This document shows positions 1 to 8,258 of a stretch of 32,149 bases of DNA, piece by piece (position 1 is the first letter of the stretch; the number at the start of each line of letters is the position of its first letter). Both the position numbers and the translations under genes were made by a program. The stretch is taken from the NCBI GenBank assembly GCA_022826585.1, contig JAJDUR010000022.1:1-32149 (forward strand). Direction: 5' to 3'. This stretch comes from Dehalococcoidia bacterium. Lineage in GTDB: Bacteria > Chloroflexota > Dehalococcoidia > Tepidiformales > Tepidiformaceae. The notes under the pieces were generated by a model. That model was given only the letters and a program-made list of their open reading frames with translations, searched no databases and was not told the origin of the DNA.

Positions 1-1512
1 GTCGCGACCCTCCCTGCCCTCCGCGAGGAGGAAGCGGGGCTCGACGGGGAGCGCTCCCGCCTCGCCCGGCTCGACGCCGGCGTCCGCGAGGCGCAGGACG
101 CCGCCTCCGACGCGCTCCGGGTGCAGGCGGAACGTGCCGACGAAGCCGGCGGCTACCGCGCCCGCGCACAGGAGCTCAAGGATCGCGAGGCGACCCTTGC
201 CGCGGCGGAGGGGGAGCCGCTCTGCCCCGTCTGCCGCAAACCCCTGACACCGAACGAATTGCAGGCGACCGTCGACCAGTACCGGCAGGAACGGCGTCAA
301 CTGGGCGAGCAGTACAACGCGGCGCAGGGCGCCGTCGACGAGGCGAAGGCGGCGGCGGCGACGCACCAGGGGCGTGCCGCCGCCCTTCAGGAGGAGCGCG
401 GTTCCCTCGACGCCCGCATCCGCGAGTGCGAGCAAGGCCTCGCCGGTCGCCTCTCGAAGGCAGCGAGCGCGGAGAGCGACCTCCCGGGCCTGGAAGGCCG
501 CCTCGTCACCCTTAACCAGTCCCTCGACTCCGAGGCGTTCGCGCAGGAAGCGCGCGAGCGGCGCGCCACCGCCTGCGAGCAGCTCGCCGCTCTCGGCTAC
601 GACCCCGAGCGCCATGCGCGCACCCGCGAGCGCGTCGCCGAGCTCGACCCCGCTGAGGCCGACTACAACCGGCTGACCGGCGCGAAGGCGCAGGCCGAGG
701 GACTCGGCGATCGCATCGCCGGGGCGCGCGACGAGCTGCGCCGCGAGCATCAGGAGCGCGACGACGCCCGCGTAACCCTGACCGAAGCGCAAACTGCCCT
801 GGAGGCCTCCGACGATGTCTCCGCCCGCCTCAGAGCCGCCGAGGACGCCGTCGCCGAGTGCCGGGACCGCCTCGCCGCCCTCGACAAGGAGCACGGCCGC
901 CTAGAGGAGCGACGAGCCACCCTCGATGCCGTCGCCGCCCGCGTCGAGGAGGCGAAGGGTCGTCTCGCCGCCGCCCGCGACGCCGCCCAGCTCCACGAGG
1001 ACCTGGCGCGCGCCTTCGGCCGCGACGGCGTTCAGGCAATGCTCATCGAGCAGTCCCTGCCCGAGCTCGAACGCATCGCCAACACACTCCTCGACCAGCT
1101 CACCGAGGGCCGCGGGCGCACCCAGGTCTCCCTCCGCACACAGCGGGAGAGCGCCTCCGGCAAGACCGTCGAGACGCTCGACATCCACATCAGCGACGAC
1201 CTCGGCACCCGCGACTACGAGATGTACAGCGGCGGCGAGAAGTTCCGCGTCGACTTCGCCCTGCGCATCGCCCTTTCACGCCTGCTCGCCATGCGCTCCG
1301 GCGCATCCCTCCCGACTCTCATCATCGACGAGGGCTTCGGCACGCAGGATGAGGACGGGCGCGACCGTCTCGTCGCCGCCATCAACGCCATCAGCTCCGA
1401 GTTCCGCCTCATCCTCCTCGTCACTCACATCGAGGAGTTGCGCGAGAGCTTCGGCCGCCGCATCGAGGTCACGAAGGACCCCGAGCGCGGCTCACTGGCG
1501 GTCGTGCGCTAG
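1..1512 (+). CDS. sbcC: SbcC/Rad50-type nuclease ATPase, C-terminal part (5' end outside window)
   Basis: The frame is open from base 1, so this is the 3' part of a longer gene and its N-terminal Walker A lobe lies off the window. The protein is a long heptad-rich coiled coil interrupted by a zinc hook, LCPVC (cysteines encoded around 223-234), which dimerises Rad50/SbcC arms. The C-terminal ATPase lobe shows the ABC signature YSGGEKFR, Walker B LIIDEGFGTQD and the H-loop VTHIEEL. In the family, SbcC pairs with the SbcD nuclease to process DNA ends and hairpins; sbcD is not visible and would be expected upstream. The gene ends at 1512, three bases before the stop of the convergent gene. Assignment to SMC/Rad50/SbcC is firm; SbcC rather than another Rad50-like ATPase is inferred from the hook and signature. 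Confidence 0.93.
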   Translation, partial: VATLPALREEEAGLDGERSRLARLDAGVREAQDAASDALRVQAERADEAGGYRARAQELKDREATLAAAEGEPLCPVCRKPLTPNELQATVDQYRQERRQLGEQYNAAQGAVDEAKAAAATHQGRAAALQEERGSLDARIRECEQGLAGRLSKAASAESDLPGLEGRLVTLNQSLDSEAFAQEARERRATACEQLAALGYDPERHARTRERVAELDPAEADYNRLTGAKAQAEGLGDRIAGARDELRREHQERDDARVTLTEAQTALEASDDVSARLRAAEDAVAECRDRLAALDKEHGRLEERRATLDAVAARVEEAKGRLAAARDAAQLHEDLARAFGRDGVQAMLIEQSLPELERIANTLLDQLTEGRGRTQVSLRTQRESASGKTVETLDIHISDDLGTRDYEMYSGGEKFRVDFALRIALSRLLAMRSGASLPTLIIDEGFGTQDEDGRDRLVAAINAISSEFRLILLVTHIEELRESFGRRIEVTKDPERGSLAVVR

Positions 1513-1515
1513 CGC

Positions 1516-1872
1516 CTATGAGCGGCGGGGCGACAACCGCCGCGCCAGCTTCTCCCCACGCGAGGTAATGGCCAGGCGGGGACGGCTGGCGTGCGTCTGC
1601 AGCTCGAAGGCTTCATGGATACTCCCGCGTCGCGTGAACACCGGTCCCCCCTCACCGGGCTGGTAGATCTCCAAATGGCCCGCGTGCAGCAGCTCGTCGA
1701 GGGCCGCTCGCCCCTCCTCCGTCTCGGGCAAATCTCGCTCCCCGCTCCTCGCCGTCTCCAGCAAGATGCCGATTGCCTCCTCCGACAACCCCCGTCCTCC
1801 GACAAGCCCTCCGAGGCGGCGAAGAGCGCTCCCGAGACCACTCCACCCGACCATGCCCCAACGCCCTCTCAT
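1516..1872 (-). CDS. small hypothetical protein, possible winged-helix fold
   Basis: The reading frame opens at 1941 inside the tRNA, so an internal ATG is more credible: 1872, or 1854 as an alternative. From 1872 the protein is about 118 residues. After a Gly/Arg-rich start it has a helix (SEEAIGILLETA), a second helix (EEGRAALDELLHAGHLEIY) and then a beta-like tail (GPVFTRRGS, RPRLAITSRGEKLARRL). This helix-helix-wing order with a final 'lTsrGekLA' is typical of winged-helix DNA-binding or PCI-like modules, but I recognise no named family. It converges on the sbcC-like gene with a three-base gap. A real gene is supported by the coherent predicted structure; its function is unknown. Confidence 0.5.
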   Translation of the reverse strand: MRGRWGMVGWSGLGSALRRLGGLVGGRGLSEEAIGILLETARSGERDLPETEEGRAALDELLHAGHLEIYQPGEGGPVFTRRGSIHEAFELQTHASRPRLAITSRGEKLARRLSPRRS

Positions 1873-1900
1873 TGCCCGACGCGCGGGCGCTCCGTACCCT
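1872..1900 (+). promoter_or_regulatory. candidate promoter of the CAU tRNA
   Basis: TTGCCC (1872-1877) and TACCCT (1895-1900) are separated by 17 bases and end 11 bases before the tRNA 5' end. They match the sigma70 -35 at four of six positions and the -10 at three of six. It overlaps the start region of the leftward small gene. Inference from motif and spacing only. Confidence 0.35.
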
Positions 1901-1911
1901 TGAGCCTTCGT

Positions 1912-1988
1912 GGCAGGGTAGCTCAGCTGGTAAGAGCGCACGACTCATAATCGTGAGGTCGAGAGTTCGAGTCTCTCCCCTGCTACCA
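1912..1988 (+). tRNA. tRNA with CAU anticodon (elongator Met or Ile2), CCA encoded
   Basis: A full cloverleaf can be folded: acceptor GGCAGGG/CCCTGCT, D stem GCTC/GAGC, anticodon stem CACGA/TCGTG around the loop CTCATAA (anticodon CAT at 1946-1948), T stem GAGAG/CTCTC around TTCGAGT, discriminator A, and an encoded CCA at 1986-1988. The anticodon stem lacks the three consecutive G-C pairs of initiator tRNA, so this is elongator Met or the lysidine-modified Ile2 tRNA. Sequence alone does not separate these. The first acceptor pair is G1-U72, a wobble. Confidence 0.95.
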
Positions 1989-2022
1989 CATCGCCCCGGC
2001 AGGTGATGTCAGGAGGAGCCAC

Positions 2023-3192
2023 ATGGTCCTGGGTCTGGGAACCGTCCCGTTGACGTCCGTCGCACACGCAAGGCGCGAGGCGAAGCGCAAGCTGCCCCGC
2101 TCGATTTACTGGTACACCGAGGCTGGCACCGAGCTTCGCCGCACCGTCCGCGCCAACCGCGACGGTTTCAAGGAGATCGGCCTCCAGGCCCGCGTGCTCG
2201 ACTCCCACGAGCCGCGCAAGCTCTCCACCACCGTCCTCGGGCGCGAGATCTCGATGCCCCTGATCACCACCCCCGCGGGCTTCATCCGCATCGCCCACCC
2301 CGACGGCGAGCTAGGCGTCGCCCGCGCCGCCGAGGCCGCCGGCACGGCTGTCGGCCTCGGCATCCTCGCCAGCTACCCCATCGAGACCATCACAGCCAAC
2401 GCCAGCGACGTCTGGTTCCAGCTCTACATGCTCGGCGGCCGGGAGGGCTCGGCTGTCGCCATTGAGCGGGCCAAGGCGGCCGGCTGCCGCGTCCTCATCA
2501 TCACCGTCGACTTCGCCGCCCTCTCCGGCGGCCAGGATTACCAGCGCGGCCACCCCGGCGTTCCCGACACCGTCGACCTCCCCACCGCCCTCAAGTACGC
2601 CCCCGAGATGATCACGAGGCCCCTCTGGGCCCTCAACTTCCTCCGTGGCGGCGTCGATCTCGTGTTCCCCAATGCCCCCGGCAACGCCAACCTCACGGCC
2701 AGCCAGGTGGGGGCCGGCATCATGGCCCACCCCCCGACCTGGGACGACATCGCCTGGGCCCGCAAGCAGTGGGACGGGCCCTTCGTGGTGAAGGGCATTA
2801 GCTCCGTCGACGACGCCCGCCGCGCCGTCGACGAGGGCGCCGACGCCATCTCCGTCTCGAACCACGGCGGCAACTCCCTCGACGGCTCCCCCGCCACCAT
2901 CCGCGTCCTCCCCGAGATCGTCGACGCCGTCGGCGACAACCTCGAGGTGCTCCTCGATGGCGGCGTCCGCCGCGGCAGCGACGTCGTGAAGGCGGTCGCG
3001 CTGGGGGCGAAGGCCGTCATGGTCGGGCGCCCCTACATCTGGGCCCTGGCCGCGGGCGGTGAGCAGGGCGTTCGCCAGATCCTCGAGGTCTACCGGCAGG
3101 GCATCGCGGGCACGCTCACGCTCCTCAACTGCCAGTCCGTCGAGGACCTCAACCCCTCACACCTGCGCCTTCCGCCCGGATTCGCTCCCTAG
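2023..3192 (+). CDS. MftD-like FMN-dependent alpha-hydroxy-acid oxidase family protein
   Basis: This 389-residue protein has the FMN-binding TIM barrel of the lactate/glycolate oxidase family, with K257 (VVKG) and the motif SNHGGNSLDG at 279-288, followed by LLDGGVRRGSDVVKA and the phosphate-binding VMVGRPY. Ordinary lactate and glycolate oxidases have Arg after HGG (HGGRQLDG), which binds the substrate carboxylate; here it is Asn284. The Asn-Ser/Asn-Leu-Asp-Gly form is characteristic of MftD, the enzyme that oxidises the mycofactocin precursor, and the surrounding sequence resembles mycobacterial MftD (Rv0694) throughout. No mftA, B, C, E or F is visible here. The ATG is set by a strong AGGAGG at 2011-2016, six bases upstream. 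Family assignment is firm; a mycofactocin role is inference. Confidence 0.85.
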   Translation: MVLGLGTVPLTSVAHARREAKRKLPRSIYWYTEAGTELRRTVRANRDGFKEIGLQARVLDSHEPRKLSTTVLGREISMPLITTPAGFIRIAHPDGELGVARAAEAAGTAVGLGILASYPIETITANASDVWFQLYMLGGREGSAVAIERAKAAGCRVLIITVDFAALSGGQDYQRGHPGVPDTVDLPTALKYAPEMITRPLWALNFLRGGVDLVFPNAPGNANLTASQVGAGIMAHPPTWDDIAWARKQWDGPFVVKGISSVDDARRAVDEGADAISVSNHGGNSLDGSPATIRVLPEIVDAVGDNLEVLLDGGVRRGSDVVKAVALGAKAVMVGRPYIWALAAGGEQGVRQILEVYRQGIAGTLTLLNCQSVEDLNPSHLRLPPGFAP

Positions 3193-3198
3193 GGGGTG

Positions 3199-3221
3199 TG
3201 GGGGAGGGCGGTCGTCCCCCA
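3199..3221. terminator. intergenic hairpin between convergent genes
   Basis: TGGGGGA (3199-3205) and TCCCCCA (3215-3221) form a perfect 7-bp stem with a 9-base loop, 7 bases after the mftD-like stop and facing the leftward trkH stop. There is no T-run, so a Rho-independent terminator is only a possibility. It is followed by three copies of AACAGCC (3221-3227, 3235-3241, 3242-3248). Confidence 0.35.
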
Positions 3222-3251
3222 ACAGCCGGCAGCTAACAGCCAACAGCCGCC

Positions 3252-4646
3252 CTACCCCAGCCGCACGTTGTCCAGGAGCTGCGCGCCGACCGGCGCCTTG
3301 CGGGTGCGGGCGATCTGCAGCACCAGCAGCAGCGGCAGGAACCGCCCCACCAGGATCGTGATCATCACCACGATCGTCGCCGTCGTCCCGAGGTCCGGCG
3401 TGATGCCCGTCGACCACCCCACCGTCCCCACCGCCGACGACGTCTCGTAGAGCACGTCGATGAAGGGCTGCGTCGTCGTCCGCAGCAGGATCATCGACAC
3501 GACAAAGTGGACCGCCGCGAAGGCGAACACGATCCCCACCGCCTGCCGGATGACCGCCTGCGGCAGCATCCGCCCGAAGGCGATCACGTTGTCGCGGCCC
3601 CGCAGGGCCGCCATCGTCCCCGCCACCAGCACCGCCAGCGTGGCGAGCTTCAACCCGCCCGCCGGCGACCCCGCCGCCCCTCCCACCAGCATCAGTACCG
3701 ACTCGAACAGCTTCGTGTGCTCGTGCAGCAGCCCCGTCTCCACCGCACTGAAGCCCGACACCCACATCGAAGCCTGGAACAGCGCCAGCACCGGCCGGTC
3801 GCTCGCCGCCACCGCCGCGAGCGTGCCCGTGTTGGTCCACTCCGCGATCCCGATGAAGAGCGCGCTTCCCCCCACCACGCACACCGCCGCCGCCAGCACC
3901 ATCTTCGCGTCCAGGGGCATGCGGCGCGGATCCAGCCGCAGCACGCCGAGAATGACCGGCACGGCCCCCAGCGAGCCGGCGAGGCAGAGGATGATCATGG
4001 GGATGAGCACGGCCGGGTCGTCGGCGAAGGGCCGCATGTCCTCACCCGTCACGTTGAATCCCGCCACGTTGAAGGCCGAGATCGCGTGGAACACCGCCCA
4101 CCACACGCTCCTCGCCACCGGCACGCCGGCGGAGACGAACCCCCCGAAGAGCGCCAGCGTTCCCAGCACCTCGAACGTGAGCGTGTAGAGCACGATCGTG
4201 CGCACGAACGAGACCGACTCGCGCATCGTGGGCGCGCCGTAGTAGAGACGCATCAGGTTGCGGTCGCGCAGGCCCAGGTTGCGACCCAGCACCCACAGCA
4301 CGATGCCCATGCCCGCCATGTAGCCGAGCCCGCCGACCTGGATCAGCCCCAGGATCACCGCCTCGCCGAAGTGGCTCCAGTGCGTCTGCGTGTCGACCAC
4401 CACCAGTCCCGTCACGCAGATCGCCGAGATCGCCGTGAACAGCGCCTCCAGCACCGTCGGCTCCTGCCCGCTGTACGAGATGGGCAGATGTAGCAATGGC
4501 GTGGCGATCGCCAGGACGATGCCGAAACCGATGAGGATGCGGATTCCGCCCGAGCCGAAGGGTCGCGATCGGCTCGGAGGCTCGATGCTGATGGTGCGGG
4601 AGCCCATCAGCCGCCGTCGCACCGTGCGGCGCGCGGTCACTCGCAT
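3252..4646 (-). CDS. TrkH/KtrB-type potassium uptake channel subunit
   Basis: This 464-residue integral membrane protein has four pseudo-repeated membrane-pore-membrane units. The pore loops are visible as TAISAICVTGL (71-81), HAISAFNVAGFN (188-199), WVSGFSAVETGL (295-306) and YETSSAVGTVGWSTG (400-414), each keeping the selectivity-filter glycine. The conserved GGAAGSPAGGLK follows the third loop. The family moves K+ (with Na+ or H+) across the cytoplasmic membrane and needs a cytoplasmic TrkA/KtrA RCK subunit, which is not in the window; its partner must be encoded elsewhere. The size lies between KtrB and TrkH, so the subtype is left open. The first 30 residues are basic and probably cytoplasmic; M14 is an alternative start. 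Confidence 0.92.
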   Translation of the reverse strand: MRVTARRTVRRRLMGSRTISIEPPSRSRPFGSGGIRILIGFGIVLAIATPLLHLPISYSGQEPTVLEALFTAISAICVTGLVVVDTQTHWSHFGEAVILGLIQVGGLGYMAGMGIVLWVLGRNLGLRDRNLMRLYYGAPTMRESVSFVRTIVLYTLTFEVLGTLALFGGFVSAGVPVARSVWWAVFHAISAFNVAGFNVTGEDMRPFADDPAVLIPMIILCLAGSLGAVPVILGVLRLDPRRMPLDAKMVLAAAVCVVGGSALFIGIAEWTNTGTLAAVAASDRPVLALFQASMWVSGFSAVETGLLHEHTKLFESVLMLVGGAAGSPAGGLKLATLAVLVAGTMAALRGRDNVIAFGRMLPQAVIRQAVGIVFAFAAVHFVVSMILLRTTTQPFIDVLYETSSAVGTVGWSTGITPDLGTTATIVVMITILVGRFLPLLLVLQIARTRKAPVGAQLLDNVRLG

Positions 4647-4691
4647 GTGCGCTCAGCGTGCGCGCGCAACCGCCCGAGCGCAAGCCCGCGG

Positions 4692-6575
4692 TTACAGGGG
4701 AGCGAGCTGCGCGTCCGTCGCCCCTCCCCAGCGCGGCTCATGCGTCCCGTCGGGGAGCATGTCGAACGCGTTCACGTCGTCCGCCATCTGCCCCTGGAGC
4801 AGGTCCACGATGCGCTCCGCGATGTCGCCGTCCAGCACGGGGAAGATCAGCTCGATGCGCTCCTCGAAGTTGCGTGGCATCCAGTCGGCGCTCCCCGCCC
4901 ACACCTCCCACTCCCCACCGGAGCGGAACGCCGCCACCCGCGCGTGCTCAAGGAAGCGCCCGACGATGCTGCGCATCACGAAGCGGTCGTCGTGCAGCGT
5001 GAGCGTGCTGCGCGCGATCACATCGACCCGCGCCCCCGCATCCGCCGCCGCCCCCAGCGCCTCGAAGACAGCTGGGTCGGTCAGGTGGTTCATCTTCAGG
5101 ATGACGTGCCCGCCGGGAGTGGCCTCGGCGCGGATCTTCTCCAGCATCGCGTCGCGGGCATCGATCCCGTAGCGCATCCGCCCGAGCTGCGGCGGTTCCC
5201 CGTCCTCCAGCGCGTCGAAGAACTCGAGCGCATCGCTGGCCAGTTCCTGGTTCGAGCTGAAGAGCGAGATGTCCGTGTAGAGACGCCCGTTCATGGGGTT
5301 GTAGTTCCCCGTGCACAGGTGCACGTAGCCCCGCCCCCCGCGGCGCACGTAGAGCGCCTTGGCGTGGACCTTGTACCCCACCGGCAGCGGCAGGATGCGG
5401 ACTCCCGCCGCCCGGAACAGCAGGCTCCAGTGCAGGTTCTGCAGCTCGTCGAAGCGTGCCCGCCCCTCCAGCAGCACGGCCACGTCCTTGCCCGCCTCCG
5501 CCGCCCGCATCAACGCCTCCGCGATCGGGTTGCGGGCGCCGAGCCGGTAGAGGCTGATCCGGATCTGGTCCACCTCCGGATCCTCCGCCGCCCGATCGAC
5601 GAAGGCCTCGACCGACCCGTAGTCGTCGAGGGGGTGGTAGAACGCCACGTCGCGCTCGTCAAGCAACTCGAACGGGTCGGCCACGAAGTCCGGCGCGGCC
5701 CGGGGCGCGATGGGTTTGTACCGCAGCGGCGTCGAGTTCCGCTTCGGGGGCTCCTCGTCGATGAGTGTGTTCAGGTAGCGGTGGTCGAGCGGCGGCGACA
5801 GCCGGAACGCCGCTTCCTCCGGCAGGTTCAGCGCCTCCCGCACGTCCGCCACCCAGGGGAACGCCCGCTCCACCTCCAGCCGCGTGGCCGGCCCTTCCGG
5901 CCGGTCCTCGATTGCCTGCGCGAGGTCGTCCCAGTCCACGCGCTGCACGTCGAGGTCGGCCAGGCGCGTGAGCCGCATCTCGTACATGGGCAGGTCTTCC
6001 GGCAGGAACAGGTCGCTGCGCAGGCGCACCAGCGGCCCCAGCCGCACAAACGCCCCCGGCCTCCCTGGAACCGGTAGCAGGCGCGGCAGCGAGTCCGGCA
6101 GCCGCACCAGATAGTCCAGCGACTCCCGCCCCGCCGCCAGGTAGAGGGCGCGGCTCGAAAGGCCCGCCAGCGCCCCCGGGTCGAGCAGGTCCGCTCGTGG
6201 CGATGCCTCCTCCGCCAGGTAGGCGCCGAAGTAGCTCCGCTCCAGCGGCGTCAGCTCACCCGGCTCCAGCAGCAGGAAGCCAACTTCCGTGAGGGCGTTC
6301 CGCAGCTGCTCGTGGATCTCCGTCGCCTGGAGCGCGCTCTCGTAGGCTTCCGCGAGGACGGCCCGGTACTCGTCCGCCTCCCGCCGGCCGCCGCTCCGTT
6401 CCCGCTCGTACACACCGTAGATGTGCGCCGCGAAGAACTCGTCCAGGTTGGACGCGAAGATCGCGAGGAAGCGCAGCTTCTCCAGCAGCGGCACGTCATC
6501 CCGCGTGGCCTGCAGCAGCACGCGGTGATTGAAACGAAGCCAGGATCGTTCTCGCGAGAGGACGGTGGACACCAC
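4692..6575 (-). CDS. ppk1: polyphosphate kinase 1
   Basis: PPK1 reversibly transfers the ATP gamma-phosphate onto polyphosphate. The 627-residue protein shows the N-terminal helical domain (SRERSWLRFNHRVLLQA; SNLDEFF), then EGRARFDELQNL, KVHAKALYV with the autophosphorylated His404, and HLCTGNYNP. A second PLD-like lobe keeps MRSIVGRFLEH with His544. Compared with E. coli PPK1 (688 residues) it is short, and the usual RG-x-C segment of the second lobe reads ARSTLTL (521-527). It starts with GTG at 6575 (two GTGs in tandem) preceded by GGGAGGG. It is divergent from the CYTH-CHAD gene, and ppx/gppA follows that gene, so polyphosphate making, binding and breaking genes are clustered. Identity is firm; full kinase activity with the altered second lobe is not proven. 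Confidence 0.93.
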   Translation of the reverse strand: MVSTVLSRERSWLRFNHRVLLQATRDDVPLLEKLRFLAIFASNLDEFFAAHIYGVYERERSGGRREADEYRAVLAEAYESALQATEIHEQLRNALTEVGFLLLEPGELTPLERSYFGAYLAEEASPRADLLDPGALAGLSSRALYLAAGRESLDYLVRLPDSLPRLLPVPGRPGAFVRLGPLVRLRSDLFLPEDLPMYEMRLTRLADLDVQRVDWDDLAQAIEDRPEGPATRLEVERAFPWVADVREALNLPEEAAFRLSPPLDHRYLNTLIDEEPPKRNSTPLRYKPIAPRAAPDFVADPFELLDERDVAFYHPLDDYGSVEAFVDRAAEDPEVDQIRISLYRLGARNPIAEALMRAAEAGKDVAVLLEGRARFDELQNLHWSLLFRAAGVRILPLPVGYKVHAKALYVRRGGRGYVHLCTGNYNPMNGRLYTDISLFSSNQELASDALEFFDALEDGEPPQLGRMRYGIDARDAMLEKIRAEATPGGHVILKMNHLTDPAVFEALGAAADAGARVDVIARSTLTLHDDRFVMRSIVGRFLEHARVAAFRSGGEWEVWAGSADWMPRNFEERIELIFPVLDGDIAERIVDLLQGQMADDVNAFDMLPDGTHEPRWGGATDAQLAPL

Positions 6576-6579
6576 TAGA

Positions 6580-6661
6580 TTCCCTCCCGGTAGGGAACAG
6601 CCACCGGATTAACGTCCCGTGCAACCCCGAAGATCCTGTACCCCGTTACGATACTGGCTCC
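6580..6661. promoter_or_regulatory. divergent ppk1 / CYTH-CHAD control region
   Basis: This short spacer separates the divergent starts. It holds an inverted repeat, TTCCCT (6580-6585) and AGGGAA (6592-6597), with a 6-base spacer; the repeat overlaps the ppk1 ribosome-binding region. It also holds a two-way -10-like heptamer TACGATA (6647-6653), reading TACGAT rightward and TATCGT leftward. The rightward copy ends 9 bases before the ATG at 6662 and no Shine-Dalgarno is seen, so leaderless translation is possible. No Pho-box recognised. Confidence 0.35.
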
Positions 6662-8224
6662 ATGACGAATTCCGCCAGAGTTATGGAAATCGAGTGGCAG
6701 TTCATCCCGGACGACCTCGAAGCCGTTCGCGGCTGGCTCGATCGCGAGACGCCGGCGCCGTTCTGCGTCCAGCCCGGCGCCGAGCGGGAGCTTCGCGACG
6801 AGTACTGGGACACCGCCGGCTGGCTCGTCTGGCGGGCCGGTTTCGCCTGCCGCACCCGCCGTCGGGGAGAGGCCGCCGAGCTCACGCTCAAGGGCCTCGC
6901 CGGTGGCGACGGCCATTTCCGCAAGCGCTTCGAACTCGACGAGCCCCTCGACGGACTCGGGGAGGTCGCCGGCGCTGTCGCCCACCCTGCGGGGGAGGCC
7001 AGCGCCCTGCTGCGTAGGCTCGTGGGCCCGCACGCCCTTCGCTCCGTGGCGGCCCTTACCACCCACCGCACCACCGTGGCGCTTTCCGACGGGAAGGGAC
7101 CGCTCGGGGAGGTCGCCCTCGACCGCACGATCGTTGGGGAAGGGCGCAAGGCCCACGAGCTCCTGCGCGTCGAAATCGAGGTGGGCGACGACTCCGTCGG
7201 GCGCGCCGAACCCTTCGTGGCCGCCCTTCGCGACGGAGCCGGGCTCCGGCCAGCGCTTTCCGGGAAGCTCGCCGCCGCCCTCGCCGCCGCCGGCGCCTCG
7301 CCCGGCTGGGAGCCCAGCCCCGTCGGTCCCATGACCATCGATCGGGACAGATCGCTGGCCGAGGTCGCCTACGCCGCCCTCCGGCGCGACTTCCTCCGCC
7401 TGGTCGAGCACGAGCCCGTGGCCCGGCTCGGGGACGACATCGAGGGCGTCCACCAGATGCGTGTCGCCACGCGCCGTCTGCGCGCCGCCCTCGACACGTT
7501 CCGCGACATCCTGCCGCCCGCGCTCGCGAAACAGCGCCGCGAGCTCCGCTCGCTCGGACGCTCCCTCGGCGAGGCCCGCGACCTCGACGTGCAGCGCGAG
7601 CGGTTCGCCCTGGCCGCGCCGCTCATCGGCCGCAAGGCCGCCGGCGCCATCGAGGCGATCTTCGACGATCGCCTCGCCCGTACCCGCGAGGATGTCCTGG
7701 CGGCGCTCGACTCGGAGCGCTACGTCGCCATGACCGACACCGTGTCGGACCTGCTGCGCGCCGGCCCCACGGCCGGGCTCGGGGACGAGCCGGCCCTCGC
7801 CTCCGCCCTCGAGACCGTCGAGGACCAGCGCCGCCGCGCGCGCCGCCTCGGCTCCGCCATCGACAGCAAGTCCCCCGATGCCGACTACCACGCCCTCCGC
7901 CTCAGGGTGCGCGATCTGCGTTACGTGCTCGAGTTCTTCGCCCCCCTCGGCGGGGAATCCGCCGAGGCCTACATCCGCCAGGCGACACGGCTCCAGACCC
8001 TCCTCGGCGACCATCAGGACTCCGCTGTGGCGGCGGAGTTCTACTCCGCCCTCGCGCGCGACGAGAGCGAGCGCCTGGGCAAGGCAGGCGTCCGCGCGGC
8101 CAACGAGCTGGCCGCCAACGCCACCGCCGAGGCCGAGGGATACCGCTGGAAGTTCCCCAAGCGCTACGCCCGTCTGCGCGGGCGGCGCTGGCACGCCCTC
8201 CGGCGGGCGCTCTCGATATCGTGA
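6662..8224 (+). CDS. CYTH and CHAD domain protein (polyphosphate-associated)
   Basis: The protein has 520 residues. The N-terminal CYTH (triphosphate tunnel) domain, about residues 8-200, shows EIEW at 9-12 in place of the common ExExK, then DEYWDT (46-51), ELTLKG (73-78) and LLRVEIEV (167-174). The CHAD domain, about 228-515, is all-helical and rich in conserved His/Arg: VHQMRVATRRLR (263-274), LRYVLEFF and LLGDHQDS. CHAD domains are known to bind inorganic polyphosphate; CYTH enzymes hydrolyse triphosphates or polyphosphate. Position between ppk1 and ppx/gppA supports a polyphosphate role. The replaced Lys of the EXEXK signature leaves the catalytic activity uncertain. M8 is an alternative start. 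The next gene begins 34 bases downstream on the same strand. Confidence 0.92.
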   Translation: MTNSARVMEIEWQFIPDDLEAVRGWLDRETPAPFCVQPGAERELRDEYWDTAGWLVWRAGFACRTRRRGEAAELTLKGLAGGDGHFRKRFELDEPLDGLGEVAGAVAHPAGEASALLRRLVGPHALRSVAALTTHRTTVALSDGKGPLGEVALDRTIVGEGRKAHELLRVEIEVGDDSVGRAEPFVAALRDGAGLRPALSGKLAAALAAAGASPGWEPSPVGPMTIDRDRSLAEVAYAALRRDFLRLVEHEPVARLGDDIEGVHQMRVATRRLRAALDTFRDILPPALAKQRRELRSLGRSLGEARDLDVQRERFALAAPLIGRKAAGAIEAIFDDRLARTREDVLAALDSERYVAMTDTVSDLLRAGPTAGLGDEPALASALETVEDQRRRARRLGSAIDSKSPDADYHALRLRVRDLRYVLEFFAPLGGESAEAYIRQATRLQTLLGDHQDSAVAAEFYSALARDESERLGKAGVRAANELAANATAEAEGYRWKFPKRYARLRGRRWHALRRALSIS

Positions 8225-8258
8225 ACGACCGTTAACAATTCACGGCCGCACTTCCTGT

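Noticed and set aside
4647..6077. Long rightward open frame opposite ppk1
   Set aside because: It is the antisense of a clear PPK1; Arg/Pro/His-rich product without a fold. A GC-rich shadow.
6575..8194. Long leftward open frame opposite the CYTH-CHAD gene
   Set aside because: Gly/Glu/Ala-rich low-complexity shadow of a recognisable gene.
7878..8258. N-terminal extension of ppx/gppA
   Set aside because: Lies inside the CHAD coding region in another frame; Ser/Arg/Pro-rich, no family similarity.
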